A DNA stretch of 64,000 nucleotides from Eurosta solidaginis (taxonomy: Eukaryota; Arthropoda; Insecta; Diptera; Tephritidae), in the NCBI RefSeq assembly GCF_040869045.1, contig NC_090319.1, forward strand, positions 242,599,832 to 242,663,831, in the 5' to 3' direction. Numbering within the stretch: position 1 is the first letter of the stretch; each line of letters starts with the position of its first letter. Shown in pieces: positions 1 to 11,473 of the stretch. The position numbers were made by a program, and so were the translations under genes. A model generated the notes under the pieces. That model ran no database searches and was not told where the DNA came from. It was given only the letters and a program-made list of their open reading frames with translations.

Positions 1-200
1 ATCCTGAGTTCAAATACAGAGTAAAGCAATATCAAAAATTTATAAACAAGTTTTTTAATAAAACAAAGGTTTTTTTGCGGGGTCAACCTTCGTCAGTAAT
101 TTGGCAAGCACTCCGAAAGTATTTCTGCTGAAACCGTCTTAGCGAAAAATCATCTGCTTTGCAGGTCCCGTTAGGCCAATTGGTAGCTAAACAATTTCTA
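1..200 (+). repeat. tRNA-derived SINE, 3' part, cut by the window start
   Basis: The left edge holds a diverged copy of the SINE family that recurs through the window. A B-box-like GTTCAAATAC lies near position 9. The family's body follows: the block around gcggggtcaacc, then tttggcaagcactccg, then catctgctttgcaggtcccgt. The A-box half lies outside the window. It ends next to an RTE-like LINE. Confidence 0.65.
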
Positions 201-244
201 ATAGATTATCCTTCAAGTAAGCACTGCTGCCTTTTTTATAACAT

Positions 245-2026
245 CACTTATTAAAGCAAGGGAAGCGAGACGCCTTCTGAGGAAGAAAAAAGCAGAGACA
301 GAAAGGCGTGAGTGTTAGGAGCTTGAGCTGCTAGCCACCAGGAATAACGCCCGAAAATTTTACCAAAAAATTCGGCGACAGACGGAAGGTTTTAAGACCG
401 GAGCAAACTCCTGTAGGAACGAAAACGGCGACTTTGTGACTGATGTCCAGAGAGTACTTAGATTATGGAGGGAACACTTCTCTGAGAGATGATGAACCCG
501 ATCGCGCAATCGATGATGATGGAATAAATGTCCCCCCACCTGATTATTACGAAGTAAGAATAGCAATAACAAGAATGAAAAACAACAAGGCCGCGGGCCC
601 TGATGGATTGCCTGTGGAGCTATTCAAATACGGCGGCGAGGAGTTGGTAAGGCGCATGCATCAGCTTCTTCGCAAAATATGGGCGGACAAGTGCATGCCC
701 GACGATTGGAATCTAAGTGTTCTTTAACCAGTCCACAAAAAGGGGGATACTGCAAATTGCACCAACTATCGCGGAATCAGCCTTCTTAATATCGCATATG
801 AGGTCCTGTCAAGTGTATTGTGCGAAAGATTGAAGCCCACCGTGAATCAACTGATTGGACCTTATCAGTGCGCCTTCAGACCTGGTAAATCTACCATCGA
901 CCATATTTTCACAATGCGCCAAATGCGGAAAAAACCTGAGGAAAAAAAATCGACACACATCACCGCTTCATCGATTTTAAAGCCGCCTTCGACAGCACGA
1001 AAAGGTGCTGCCTATATGCCGCTATGTCTGAATTTGGTTTACCCACAAAAGTTATACGGCTGTGCAAAATGACGTTGAGCAACACCATCAGCTCAGTCAG
1101 AATTGGGAAGGACCTCTCCGAGCCGTTCGAAACTAAACGAGGTTTCAGACAGGGTGACCCCCCTATCGTGCGATTTCTTTAATTTGATGCTGGAGAAAAT
1201 TATACTAGCTGCAGAACTTAACCGCTCTGGAATAATATTCTATAAAAGCGTGCAGTTACTGGCGTATGCTGATGACATTGATATCATCAGCCTAAACACC
1301 CAGACAAAACGAAGTGCCTGCTGTCATCGAGCAAAGAGTCGGCGCATATGCGCCTTGGCAACCATGCTACTGTTGGCGGCCATAATTTCGAAATAGTAAA
1401 AGACTTCGTTTATTTGGGAACCAGCATAAACACTAGCAACAACATCAGCTCTGAAATCCAGCGAAGAATCACTCTTGCCAATAAATGCTACTTTCGGCTA
1501 GGTAGGTAACTGGAAAGTAAAGTTCCCTCTCGGCAGACGAAAATCATACTCTACAAGTTACTTATCGTACCCGTCCTGCTATATGGTGCAGAAGCATGGA
1601 CCATGGCAACAGCAGATGAAGCGGCTCTGGGAGTGTTCGAGAGAAAAGTTCTTCGAAAGATTTATGGACTTCTACGCGTTGGCGAATGCGAGTACCGAAG
1701 AAGATTTAACGATGAGCTGTACGAGCTATAAGCAGACATCAACATAGTCCAGCGAATTAAAACGCAGCGGCTGCGCTGGCTAGGCCATGTTATGTGAATG
1801 AAAAATGACGCTCCGGCCAAGAAAGTGTTTCTATTGGAACCCGCCTATGGAAGCAGAGGTAGAGGGCGGCCCCACTCCGTTGGAAGGACCAGGTAGAAAA
1901 CGATTTAAGCTCCCTTGGTGTGACCAATTGCGCCGGTTGGCAGAGAGAAGGAGCGCCTGGCGCGCCTTGTTGGACGGCCATAACCGTTTAAAAGATTAAG
2001 CGCCAATTAAGTAAGTAAGTACTTAT
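245..2026 (+). pseudogene. RTE-like LINE ORF2 relic (reverse transcriptase), copy 1
   Basis: This is a decayed non-LTR retrotransposon reverse transcriptase. Fragments in several frames match the usual order: the finger motif NNKAAGPDGLPVELFKYGG (about 580-640), NYRGISLLNIAY after a stop near 727, FRPGKSTIDHIF (about 872-910), a GFRQGD-type motif near 1140 with one extra C that shifts the frame, and the catalytic YADD box in LAYADDIDII (about 1260-1290). The C-terminal part resembles MYGAEAW and WLGHVM motifs of RTE-type elements. Compared with the copy at 59.6-60.7 kb, roughly 80 bp are missing near 1301. The 3' end is GCGCCAATTAAGTAAGTAAGT, a short tandem tail rather than poly(A), as is usual for the RTE clade. 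The clade call is from family knowledge; the frameshifts and stops show that it is dead. Confidence 0.75.
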
Positions 2027-3074
2027 TCCGTTTTTTGCTGGGTCTTTCACACTCCATGATATTGGCTCTCTTGTTAGCCGATTCGCTGTAATTTGCAATC
2101 TCGACTAAAATGTCGAATATCGCCTTCGCTAAAATTTGTACAAATTGGCTTCGAGGTATAATCAAGGCAGCAACATGTCGTAATCAATGGTTGTGAATCG
2201 TCAGCGTGACTTCGCGTACCACGGCGATCACCTGTTCAATATGTATGCAGAATATACATATACAGGTTAGAGGTTTACACCGATAACTATATCGGCGGCA
2301 GCGGCGTAGGCACTATTATATACCGACGGCGTGGGAGCCGCAACGGCTTACGCCGGTGTTCTTATTTTAAAAAGCTTGATTTTTCTTTTTAAAAAATAAC
2401 ATTTAGCAAAGGTTTTGTTTGCATGTATTTAAGGAAATCAACGCTTTTAGCCAGTTCGGAAATATCCGGGGGTTTGCCTCAAAGTCTCGCGGATCATTCA
2501 GCTCCTTGCGGAGGGACTGTCCTGTGAATGCAGGGAGGCTTCGAACCTAACCCTGGTCTAAGGGACTGGTACTGCTGCGTAGACCAAAAGAAATTTAAGT
2601 ACTTACAATTATCACCCTCTTGTCTGTATGTCTCGTACAAAGCGTAGTTTCACCGAAGGAGATGTTCTGGTATAACTCCTAATACTCGATGTAGACACGA
2701 TTTCTTTAAATTATTTGTGGCCCTTTGTTGGTCACGCACAAAGGCGACTTACGGTTGCTATTAATGGCATTTTAATACTCATGGCTCTCGTGGCACAGTT
2801 TTAACGATTAACACCAACTCTGGCCTCTTGTTGATCGCGGCAAGGTGCACCTCTAGTTTTTCGGCTGTTTTAAGAGCTATAATTCCCGATCTGCGAACAG
2901 TAGTAATCCTGTCTATCACCAGTCATTACCACGCCTCCTGGCCTTCACACCACATGCCAGCACAGAAGTTATAGGACTGCGACTTCGAACTCATACCTTC
3001 GTCGACGTCATTTTCCTAGAAGCTCTAGGTGTAACACCGAAGACTTTCTAACTGATTTTTTTTGTCCCGCTATA
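2027..3074. other. No recognisable feature
   Basis: There is no long ORF and no clear match to the other repeats of the window. Short G/C-rich motifs near 2290-2345 (cggcggcagcggcg) are the only local oddity. Confidence 0.5.
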
Positions 3075-3157
3075 CTGCCGAGGTGGTGTGATGGTAGCGT
3101 GCTCCTCCTACCTAAAATCTCTTCAGAGGTTATCGCGCCGTACATTTATTTATTTAT
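3075..3157 (+). repeat. Internally deleted SINE (head joined to tail)
   Basis: The SINE head, including the A-box stretch ggtggtgtgatggtagcgtg, is joined after about 40 bp directly to the family's 3' tail (tcttcagaggttatcgcgcc then tacatttatttattta). The B box and about 280 bp of body are missing. Full copies are at 12542-12902 and 50249-50613. Confidence 0.75.
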
Positions 3158-3924
3158 GCTGCCGAGCACTACCAGAGAAACACCTTAAAACATTAGGGAG
3201 TGACTATTCGGCCAAGGATGCCGCCCTCGTCCAAGTGGATATTATTGCGTAACTTATAGGTGAAAATAGTATAATCCTACATAATAAATTTTACAAAGAC
3301 CATGGATAAATTTTTTTTAAATGTGGACCAAAATTTGTTAAATCAAAACGATATTTAAGAATGAAAGTCAACCGATTTCAAGTTGAAAGATGTTAATGTT
3401 AGGCTCAGTCCAGACTGTTGTTTTTATGCCTTTTTATACAAGAATTCATTATAAATAACCGCGTAGCTTCAGTTTTCAGCTTAGTTCGACTGTCCACTAC
3501 GTTAGGGTAGTAGAACACCCGGTCATGTCTTCTACTGTCTTGGGAAAGGTTTTGCTTCGCCAATTTGAGTGTTCTTGCGACAAAGCCGCACCTGGTTAAT
3601 ATCTATATGCATGTTCCTATGTATTCACATTTGTAACAGAAGCCATAACGTGTAGCGTGTAGGTGATATTTAACCTTGGTTGATAGGCTATAATCAACAT
3701 GATTCACTCCAAGGAACTAGTTTTGAATAGGGTCGCCAACTTTAGGAAATGTCAAACCGGGGGGAGACTTGGGTTTTGAACTCATTTTATTTAAACTCAT
3801 TGTTCTTTTTGAGCATTTAAATTTTTTATATAACGTTTCTTTTAGTGCTATGTTTTAATAACTTGGTGAATTGGGTGATGCAAAATTCGTGTTAAGGTGG
3901 CATTGAAAGCGACTGTTTTTAAAT
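3158..3924. other. No recognisable feature
   Basis: AT-rich sequence without a supported ORF or a repeat that I recognise from elsewhere in the window. Confidence 0.5.
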
Positions 3925-6660
3925 AACTTTTGAATGAGAGGAAAGAGTTAAATTTCTTATAACTGGCAGTGATGCGCATCCGTTGATACCCCTTTCGACC
4001 ATATTGGACCAATTTTCGACATGAACAATAAATGGCCTAGACAATCTTAAACGAATAGAAAACAACGTAGTAGTAGTTTATTTATTTTCTTTTAAAAATG
4101 GAATTACAAAAGTAAAAGCTAAATTAACCTGAACTAGATATAAAATAAATAAACATTTTTTAGACGATAACAATAAATGTTTTGTGTCTTAATATCACTT
4201 ATATCTAAACAAACATTTAGGAAAATTCGTTCATAATAACACTTCTATATTTAAGACAGTTACTTATATAAACGTAAAGCGAATGATAGTTACAACCTTT
4301 AAGGATATTTATCACCATCTGCAGATCTAAAACTTTCTCACCAAAACAATTATACCGAATATCTTTATATATAGGACATATGCCAACGAAATGGTATGTG
4401 TTTTCAACAGCATTTAGATTGCAAATAGAGCAATTTACGGAAGCAACGTTTTTGATAGTTCTACCATTAAGATTTAGCAAGCCACCCCTTGCCCGGAAGA
4501 TCAGACTTATGGCATAAGCAGAATACGTATCATTAAAATAGGTGGAGTTCGTAGGAATCAAGCCGGAGTAGAGCTCATGTGACCTAGACTGGCGTGCACT
4601 TCCAGTGTAGTTTTTTGAATCAATTTTTCTAGTACTATTGGAATACTAAGCTTGAGCGATGCGTGGGAGAAGTCCGACTGGGGAATCATGTTAACACCTT
4701 CGTAAATGTTTTTCCACTTTTTGACCGACTAGGAACCTTGCCTTACTGCTTCCTCTGCTACAACGCGGGGGAGTCTGTTTTGAGTCAAACATAAGCAGCG
4801 TGAAATATAAAGCATGTGTGTACGCAAAGTATATATGAATAGGGAGCATAAACCTAATTCTAGGTGTATCATATTATTTGGTGTGTTAGATGGCAGAAAG
4901 ATTAACTTTTTTACAAAGAAACGCAGAAGTTTCCCTACGCATTCAAACTTATCAACACCCCATACTTGGGCACCGTAAAACATGATGGACCTACATGCGG
5001 CGTCAAAAATTTTCATCTTTTTTGAGATACAAATGCGAGAGTTATTTATGTATTTTAAGCATGTAGCATTTATAGCTGTCTTAACCTCTGCCAGTTTCGC
5101 CTCAAGGTGCTTTATGTAAGATAATTTGTAGTTCAATAGAACTCCCAAGTACTTGTACTAATTAACAATTTCAATGATCTCGCTCCCATAATTCCATTGA
5201 AAAGTAGGAGACCTGTTACATTCCCTGAAAACTATTATTTTAGATTTGGTTAACTTTCAAGCCCCACTGCTAAAAGCACGATATCGTCGGCGTACATAAG
5301 AGCGTTTACTGTTGTGTCCGCAACCTGTACACTTAGGTCATTTATATATATCGAGAAAAGAGTTGGACTCAGCAAGCAACCTTGTCGAACACCTTATTGA
5401 CAGTAAACGGCTCAGAAAGCACTCTATCAAACCATACCTGACTTGATGTATCTTTATAAATGAGTCGCAGAACCTCTATAATGTGGCTGGAGAGATCGAT
5501 ATGAGCCAACTTGTAAAAAAGCATATTCCAAGGGACACAGTTCATGAAAAATCAACAAAGAAAGCGAAGGTTTTCTTCTTCGCACTGAAGTTTAAGTGTA
5601 CTATACTAGGTAAATTGAACAGATTGTCCATTGTTGAATAGTTTTCGCGGAAACTCGCCTGGTATTCCGTAATTATGTTGTTACAATCAAGCCACGCGTT
5701 GATGCGGCTCAGCAGCAAACCAGCGAAAATTTTATAAATTGAATCAAGCGGTGATAGGCCCCTGTAGTTGGATGGAAGATCAGGGTCACCTTTTTTGAAA
5801 AGGGCGATTATAATAGCGCTGCGAAACGAATGAGGTACTTGTTTTTGTAGAAAAATTACGTTAAACAAAGCAAGTAGTTCGGTTAAGAGGGATTGTGGCG
5901 CATATTTGTAAAACATATAGCTGATACGGCCTTGGCCAGGAGCTTTGTTGTCTTTCAAACCTTTGAGTACAAGCTGCAGCTCACGGAGCTCAAAAGGGGC
6001 ATCGAGAAAAGGGTCGATCACTGAGGGCAACGTCCATTGCATGGAGGGTGCATCATTTGTATCCGACAACAGCATCTTAAAATGATTATATAGATCTCCT
6101 AGCGTCAAACTACCAGTCACACTATGAGGACGGGTTTTTAACGAGTTAGCAACCCGCCACCAGTCTTTTGAGTTTCTTACTGTATTTAATAGGTCAATTT
6201 CTTTGCATTTATATTCCACTTTTTTCTTGGAGCACAGGTTAGAATAGCTAGAACGAAGTGCAACATAAGATACGCGAGCTTTTTCAGAACCACAAGTTCT
6301 AAGTTCATTTAAATGGTTCAACAACTCTTTGCGCTCCTTAAAACATTGCCTAACAAACCACGCATTTTCCGAAATATATTTAGGTTTCCTACAAAAAACC
6401 GCAGCAGAAGATTTTACTTTATTTTCCAACGTTGTTACCATCACATCAGTTAATTCATCAGTATTTGCAAAGTCACACAGGGGCATTGAGCTAATACGAT
6501 CAGCATATCTTTGCCTATGCTTCGGTTTCCACGCTAATTTCGCGCGGAAACATAGTAACTCGCCGAACGACGCCACGCCGATATTTTTGACAATCGACGG
6601 CGCGTGCAAAAAACGACGAAAATCGGCGGCGTATATCTCTAATACAGGTCCCTTCTTACC
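3925..6660. repeat. Dispersed repeat H, copy 1, split by a LINE
   Basis: The left piece (about 3925-4061) has gcagtgatgcg and gacatgaacaataaatggcc, and the right piece (about 6549-6660) has cgccgaacgacgcc, cgccgatatttttg and gtatatctct. Both pieces recur in the same order at 13494-13636 and 15753-15830. There the two halves sit directly together around gagtagaaatttagtaac, which shows where this copy was interrupted. Confidence 0.65.
4062..6548 (-). pseudogene. LINE (CR1/Jockey-like) relic with RT and C-terminal zinc knuckle
   Basis: This is a minus-strand non-LTR retrotransposon, 5'-truncated. The main frame (5542-6548) carries KDNKAPGQGRISYMFYKYAP, then LFKKGDPDLPSNYRGLSPLD, then EYQASFRENYSTMDNLFNL and FFVDFS, which are fingers-to-palm blocks of a LINE reverse transcriptase. 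The YADD box lies at about 5284-5298 in another frame (LMYADDIVL). The frame at 4729-5148 holds the thumb region. The frame at 4217-4561 ends the protein with CSICN...H...C, the C-terminal zinc-knuckle type. Stops and frameshifts separate the pieces. The 3' end on the minus strand is AAATAAATAAACTACTACTACG. Repeat H on both sides fixes the boundaries. The exact clade cannot be settled from reading. Confidence 0.7.
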
Positions 6661-6800
6661 ACTGGGTATGCAGTGTAAATACCCCAGGGGCCGATATGAA
6701 TATAACCCCATCGACTTCAACGGCGATTTGACGGTCGTTTTAAACTTTTAATTATTATTTTATGGATTTATTTAGGCATGGCAAAATTATCTTTACATTA

Positions 6801-7232
6801 GGGGGACTCATGAAAGCTTATAAACTTATAAGGTGTAAAATTATATCCTTTTACACACGCTGCTATATGAACGCTTGATAAACTTAATTGTTTATCAGCT
6901 GTATTATTGCCAAAAAAAAAAAATTGTTTGATTGTTATACAAATTAAAAAATGCCAAGATTAAGTGAAAAATCAAATCTAAAACGTCTTTACTACGATAT
7001 ACTTGTAAATGGCTTGCTGATGTTGGAGATTTCTGATGAAAATGCCTGCTGTAATGTCTGCAAGGTTGCATTCCTTTGAGTTTACCGCGTTTACACAATG
7101 AAATGTGCGCGTAAATTTATACAAATTGTGTAAATGATTTTTCATACAAAATTTGACAGCTCGTTTACGCACTAGATAAATTTATACGTTTACACACTTT
7201 ATAAGGCATTTATAAGGTTACATGAGTCCCCC
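6801..7232. mobile_element. MITE-like element with GGGGGACTCATG inverted ends
   Basis: GGGGGACTCATG at 6801 is mirrored by CATGAGTCCCCC ending at 7232. The symmetry runs further inward with mismatches (cttataaggtgtaaa against tttacacactttataag). At 432 bp there is no transposase frame; short AT-rich ORFs inside are not credible genes. No clear target duplication is visible, so the superfamily stays open. Confidence 0.65.
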
Positions 7233-8246
7233 GATTATACTTGTACCAGAACAACCGTAATTACTCATGAAATGCCTATGGTTATTTTTATAGTTTTTTG
7301 AAGTTTTGACAATGTACAAACCACCTAGTCACCCAACTGCCTTTTATCCTTATAAGTAACTCAGGGATATCTTACGAGATTTCGATTGTCAAATTTCGAA
7401 CAGAGATGTATTAGCCTCAAGCTGCTTCGAATTTGGCCAAAACATCCTAGTTCAGCTAGCGCAAGTGAAAATTATTTAAATGCCATCGGCATGGTGCATA
7501 CGTATTCGACTCATGTGGAAGATGTCATGGGTTCGAGACTTGGTGCTGGAAACAGAAAAATTTAAATAAAAATATAGGGACATTTCCAGCTCTAACGTTA
7601 GATAAGTTGTTGTTGTTTTTGTCGTTGTTGTAGCGATAAGGACACTCCCCGACGGAAAGGGGTTAGAGAAGTTCTTGTTGGCAAGTTAGTAAGTACTCTG
7701 AAGGGAAAATGTCTAATTCTAAATTGATGCACTTCGTTCAACTGGCGATTTCAGCATGGCTATGTCGTAGGCGGAGGAAATTGTTCCCCGCTAAATTCCC
7801 TTTTTTTGTAGGTCCGAACTAGTGAAAATTTAGCTACTATCGAGCTTGTTATCATATGGTACATAAGGTCTAGCTATGAAAAAGAAATTTATATAGCTAG
7901 TTAGTGAGTTCCCTACTAGGTAGAGTAATCTTGGCTCACGAAAATTGCAGTTGCGGAACTAGAGAAACGAATAAATTCGAGTTCGAATTCCTGCTCTGCC
8001 ATTAGAAATTATAGAACGGGGAAGATGTCTTATTGTCCTTTAACCCATTTAAAATTTCAGTGTTTGTTGAGTTGGTATTTCATTACAGGGCCTTGACTTT
8101 TTTACTTTTTCCTTCACTGCGCATTCATGTATTTATTTGTTTGAAAGAGAGATATTTCAACTTTAAGAGATATAAAATGATTTTATAATCGGTTCATAAA
8201 TAGCTACGTTATGGCAATTAAATGTAACAAAATAAATATAGTTTAT
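7233..8246. other. Mostly unassigned; small retroelement tail at 7600-7660
   Basis: The only match is a minus-strand 3' tail at about 7600-7660. It has gttgttgttg, then tagcgataaggacactcccc, which corresponds to the hairpin plus (CAA)n end of the small retroelement at 25268-25652. The rest shows no ORF or known repeat. Confidence 0.5.
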
Positions 8247-8914
8247 AACAAGCAAAGGTGTCTAAGTTCGGGCGTAACCGAACATTATATACTCAGCGTG
8301 AGCTTCAATTGCACATTTCATTTCAGATAAATTACTTTTCTACATAACACGTTGCATCGCCCGTTTAAAAAAAAAAGTCTCCCCATTTCCTCTTACAATA
8401 AAACTTGATAAGTGAAATATCATTGATTAAAAACTCTTTTCTTCTAGGTTATAAGTTATTATTCTAGTCTACGACCCTTTTAAATTTGTTTTATATCGAA
8501 GTTGCCGTGGTCTTTAACCAATCCAGTTCATTTTTACTAGGAATATTTTCTGCTACAAGGAAAATATGTGTACACAATTTCATTAGGATATTGTAACGAA
8601 TGTTAGCAGCACTGAGCGATGCTATCGTCTCTAAGCCGATGCTAAACAGTGAGGTGAATTCACATCCATAGATCAATCACTATGTATGTACATAAACGAA
8701 ACAATAATTGCGTCTACACATATGTACCATGTACGTATACGAGCAGCGGAGAGTCAATGCACAAACTCATACATATATCTGAGATACTCCTATAAGTATG
8801 CAATGAGAAAAACTATAAAATTGTGCAATTGTAGTTACAGCTGAGAAGTTTGATAGCTGCTGGACTAGTAGATTCTGGAAGCGCCTAGAAGATGCGAAGT
8901 TTGAAATCAAAGAG

Positions 8915-8922
8915 TATAAAAG
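8915..8922 (+). promoter_or_regulatory. TATA box in the 5' LTR
   Basis: TATAAAAG lies in agagtataaaaggcgg and is conserved in the 3' LTR (near 11797) and in the solo LTR at 27728 (gagagtataaaagcag). About 35-40 bp downstream is cagtttgatttgag, a plausible initiator region. Confidence 0.65.
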
Positions 8923-9088
8923 GCGGCAATTGTAGAGGCGCTGGAATCCAGTTTGATTTGAGTTTTCGATTAAGACGATATCTAGCGAGCAATAGCAGTA
9001 TTATTTTGAAAGTCAGTTTCATTTAAGCTATCAGTTTGGTTATTAAGCCAGCTAATCGCAAAGTATAAGTGTTATTGTTAAGTACTTT

Positions 9089-9094
9089 AATAAA
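9089..9094 (+). promoter_or_regulatory. Poly(A) signal AATAAA in the LTR
   Basis: AATAAA in ctttaataaaggcc lies about 105 bp before the LTR end and is retained in all copies of this LTR in the window. It probably ends the genomic transcript in the 3' LTR. Confidence 0.6.
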
Positions 9095-9200
9095 GGCCAT
9101 TTTTCCATTATTCAATATTGGAGTTATTTATTCAACAGTTTAGTGATACGAACTTAGCAAAAAAGCAAATAAGAGCATTTGCAAGCAAATTCGTTACAAT

Positions 9201-9215
9201 TGGTGTCAGAAGAGG
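9201..9215 (+). promoter_or_regulatory. Primer binding site, tRNA-Leu-like
   Basis: TGGTGTCAGAAGAGG begins two bases after the 5' LTR. Its first nine bases fit the 3' end of an insect tRNA-Leu (CTGACACCA). The tRNA assignment is from general knowledge and was not searched. Confidence 0.6.
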
Positions 9216-9249
9216 AATTGTTGAATAAATTCCAGAGGACAACAAGGAC

Positions 9250-10533
9250 ATGGCAAAGTTCAGTGAATTGAAGATCCAGCAACTGGAAAAGGAGTTGGAG
9301 AGCCGTGAATTGAATACAAGCGGCGTTAAATTCGAACTTCAGGTACGGCTACGAGAGGCAATGGAAGCAGAAGGAATTGATGTGGACGAGTATGTCTTTT
9401 ATCCTGATGGGGACGAGACAACAACAAAAATTGAAGAGAAAGACGAAACATCGCAGACAGTTACGAGCACAGACTTGAACATGATATTGGCTGCAATATC
9501 TGCACAAACATCGACAGTAGCATCAATGTCGTCACAACTGGCATCTCAACTGGAATCCCAGGAGAACCGTATAACATCCAAGATGGAATCACAGGAGACA
9601 CCTATTGCAGAAATGTCATCTGAAATAACATCGAAGATTGAAGCACAAGAAACGCGCATATCCGAAATATTGTCGCAAATGTCATCTCAGCTGGAATCGC
9701 AGGAGAAACATATAACAGCGAAGATTGAAGCACAGTTGGATGAACAGAAAACACACATGGCGTCACAAATTGCAGAAAAATTAAAGGAACAAGAGGCACG
9801 CATAACATTACAGCTCGAAGCACAAGAAGAGCGTATCTCAGCAAAGCTTGAGGCACAGGAAACAAAATTCTCATCGCAGCTGGAGGCTGTTAGTGAAAGA
9901 CAAGATAAAGTGGAGGCCGAGATGGATGCTTTGAAAGATCGGATTCAGGAGTTACTATTGAACCGTCCAATCACTTCAACGTCTACTCTGAAGGTAAAAT
10001 CCCCAACGTTTGATGGTTCTGTTCCATTCCAGGTATTTAAGCTCCAATTTGAGAAGACGTCGGCAGCGAACTACTGGAATGCTGAAGATAAAGTTGCAGC
10101 TCTGTTCGTGGCATTGAAAGGGCCAGCAGCCGAAATCCTACAGACGATTCCCGAAGGAGAGCGGAACAACAATGAAGCATTGATGGCCGCTGTCGAGAGA
10201 CGTTATGGAAGCGAGCATAGGAAACAGATATTCCAAATTGAGTTGCAAAACCGTCACCAAAGAGCGAACGAGACTTTGCAGGAGTTTGCCTCGGACGTTG
10301 AAAGGTTGGCTCATCTCGCAAATGCGGACGCACCCGTGGAATACACCGAGAAGGTAAAAATCCAGAGTTTTATAAATGGAATACGGGACGTGGAAACGAA
10401 GCGAGCTATATACGCAAACCCAAAGCTGACATTTGCTGAAACGGTATCACATGCATTGACTCAGGAAACGGCCTCACTATTGAGTAAACTAGCATTCAAA
10501 GCACGCCGTGTGGAAGTAGAAAGGCCAGAGTGA
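9250..10533 (+). CDS. gag: Gag, 427 codons, ends at an in-frame TGA
   Basis: This is the structural (capsid) protein of the LTR element. Residues 1-50 look like a SAP-type helix-turn-helix (FSELKIQQLEKELESRELNT then GVKFELQVRLREAM). Residues 75-240 are a long coiled coil made of repeats of the type QLESQE.RI..K.E.QE. Residues about 250-415 form the retrotransposon gag domain (PTFDG, then NYWNAEDKVAALFVALKGPA, then RRYG and LQEFASDVERLAHLA). The TGA at 10531-10533 is in the same frame as the following segment, which holds the zinc knuckle. The original Gag was therefore longer, and this stop is probably a mutation. The start is the first ATG after the primer site, 50 bp from the LTR. Confidence 0.8.
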   Translation: MAKFSELKIQQLEKELESRELNTSGVKFELQVRLREAMEAEGIDVDEYVFYPDGDETTTKIEEKDETSQTVTSTDLNMILAAISAQTSTVASMSSQLASQLESQENRITSKMESQETPIAEMSSEITSKIEAQETRISEILSQMSSQLESQEKHITAKIEAQLDEQKTHMASQIAEKLKEQEARITLQLEAQEERISAKLEAQETKFSSQLEAVSERQDKVEAEMDALKDRIQELLLNRPITSTSTLKVKSPTFDGSVPFQVFKLQFEKTSAANYWNAEDKVAALFVALKGPAAEILQTIPEGERNNNEALMAAVERRYGSEHRKQIFQIELQNRHQRANETLQEFASDVERLAHLANADAPVEYTEKVKIQSFINGIRDVETKRAIYANPKLTFAETVSHALTQETASLLSKLAFKARRVEVERPE

Positions 10534-11391
10534 GTAGACGCAATATTGGAGGAGCTGAAAGGATCGCAAAAGCGAAGTGAAAAAGTTATCAAATGCTTCA
10601 AAAGCGAGAAGTCCGGTCACATTGCAAGTCATTGCGATCTTGGTCCTAATAGTTCCAACAATTTGGGTGGCCGTAAACATAAAGCTGGAGGAGATGAGCA
10701 AGAGCGAGTAAGAGGTAGAGATCGAGAGCTAGATCCAGCTATTGAATGCCCTGTGATATCTGTGTTACAAATTGGAAGGAAATCAAGCAGTCTTACCGTC
10801 AGAGGGAATGTGGATGGCAAGGAGCATGTACTGACTGTAGATATGGGCGCATCTCATTCCTTTATCCGATCTGACTTGGTCAACAGGACAATAAAACCGT
10901 TACCTGGATCAAATTTGCGTACGGTCACTGGCGAGTATAACCAAGTTCAGGGAGAAGTGATATGTGAAGTCTTGATTGGAAAGGTCATGGTTTTACACAA
11001 ATTCGTTGTGGCGGAGGTTGTTGATGAAGTTATATTGGGAGTGGATTTCTTGGTTGATCATGACATCAAGATCGATATGCAGAGAAGGGTGATGCGTTAT
11101 GAGAACCAAGATGTGCCACTTAACTTCAGTTTGGAAAAAGGGTTCAGCAGTAAGCGAGTGCTGGTGGAGGAGATTCGACAGAGACCACGAAAGTCAAGGA
11201 AAGTAGATCGAGCAAAGGTTGATGGACGGAATGGGCCAAATAAAGCGAAATCAAAGGTACCTGCGAGAAAAACACTGGCATTGACAAAACCTAAAAGACG
11301 CAGGAAAACGAAGCAACGAAATTCCGAGAAAGAATGCGAGGGTAGTTTCAAGCCGGAGCGCAAGCAATTGGGAAACCACGAACCAAAATGA
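10534..11391 (+). pseudogene. Gag zinc knuckle and protease segment, cut off from gag by a stop
   Basis: It continues the gag frame after the TGA; the first internal ATG is at 10546. It encodes a damaged zinc knuckle, CFKSEKSGHIASHC, in which the second cysteine of CCHC is serine. A retroviral-type aspartic protease follows with the active site altered from DTGAS to VDMGASHSF and a conserved ILGVDFL flap-side motif. A lysine/arginine-rich tail (about 11200-11385) comes next instead of reverse transcriptase. Loss of a knuckle Cys and of the active-site Thr suggests that the copy is not functional. Confidence 0.7.
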
Positions 11392-11460
11392 AAGTGGTTC
11401 ATTTGGAAAGGCTGGCAGCGTATAGTTCGAGAGATTTGTCTGATCGGGACGATCAGACTT
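11389..11460 (+). pseudogene. Remnant of the pol C-terminus after an internal deletion
   Basis: In another frame, MKVVHLERLAAYSSRDL leads to a stop just before the polypurine tract. Such a motif is typical of the end of integrase in gypsy-type pol, so the RT, RNase H and integrase core seem to have been removed between the basic tail and this point. The family assignment is inference. Confidence 0.5.
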
Positions 11461-11473
11461 AGGTGGAGGGCAG
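11461..11473 (+). promoter_or_regulatory. Polypurine tract before the 3' LTR
   Basis: AGGTGGAGGGCAG abuts the 3' LTR and is the expected plus-strand primer. Confidence 0.65.

Larger units (their letters stand above)
8592..9198 (+). repeat. 5' LTR of the pol-deleted gypsy element
   Basis: It starts TGTAACGAAT and ends ATTCGTTACA, so it has TG...CA ends within a longer inverted repeat. It contains a TATA box and a poly(A) signal. The same LTR family occurs as solo LTRs at 27728-28237, 43586-44322 and 48714-49252. Confidence 0.85.

Noticed and set aside
6329..6751. Plus-strand ORF of 140 codons
   Set aside because: It is antisense to the LINE reverse transcriptase frame and spans the junction into repeat H.
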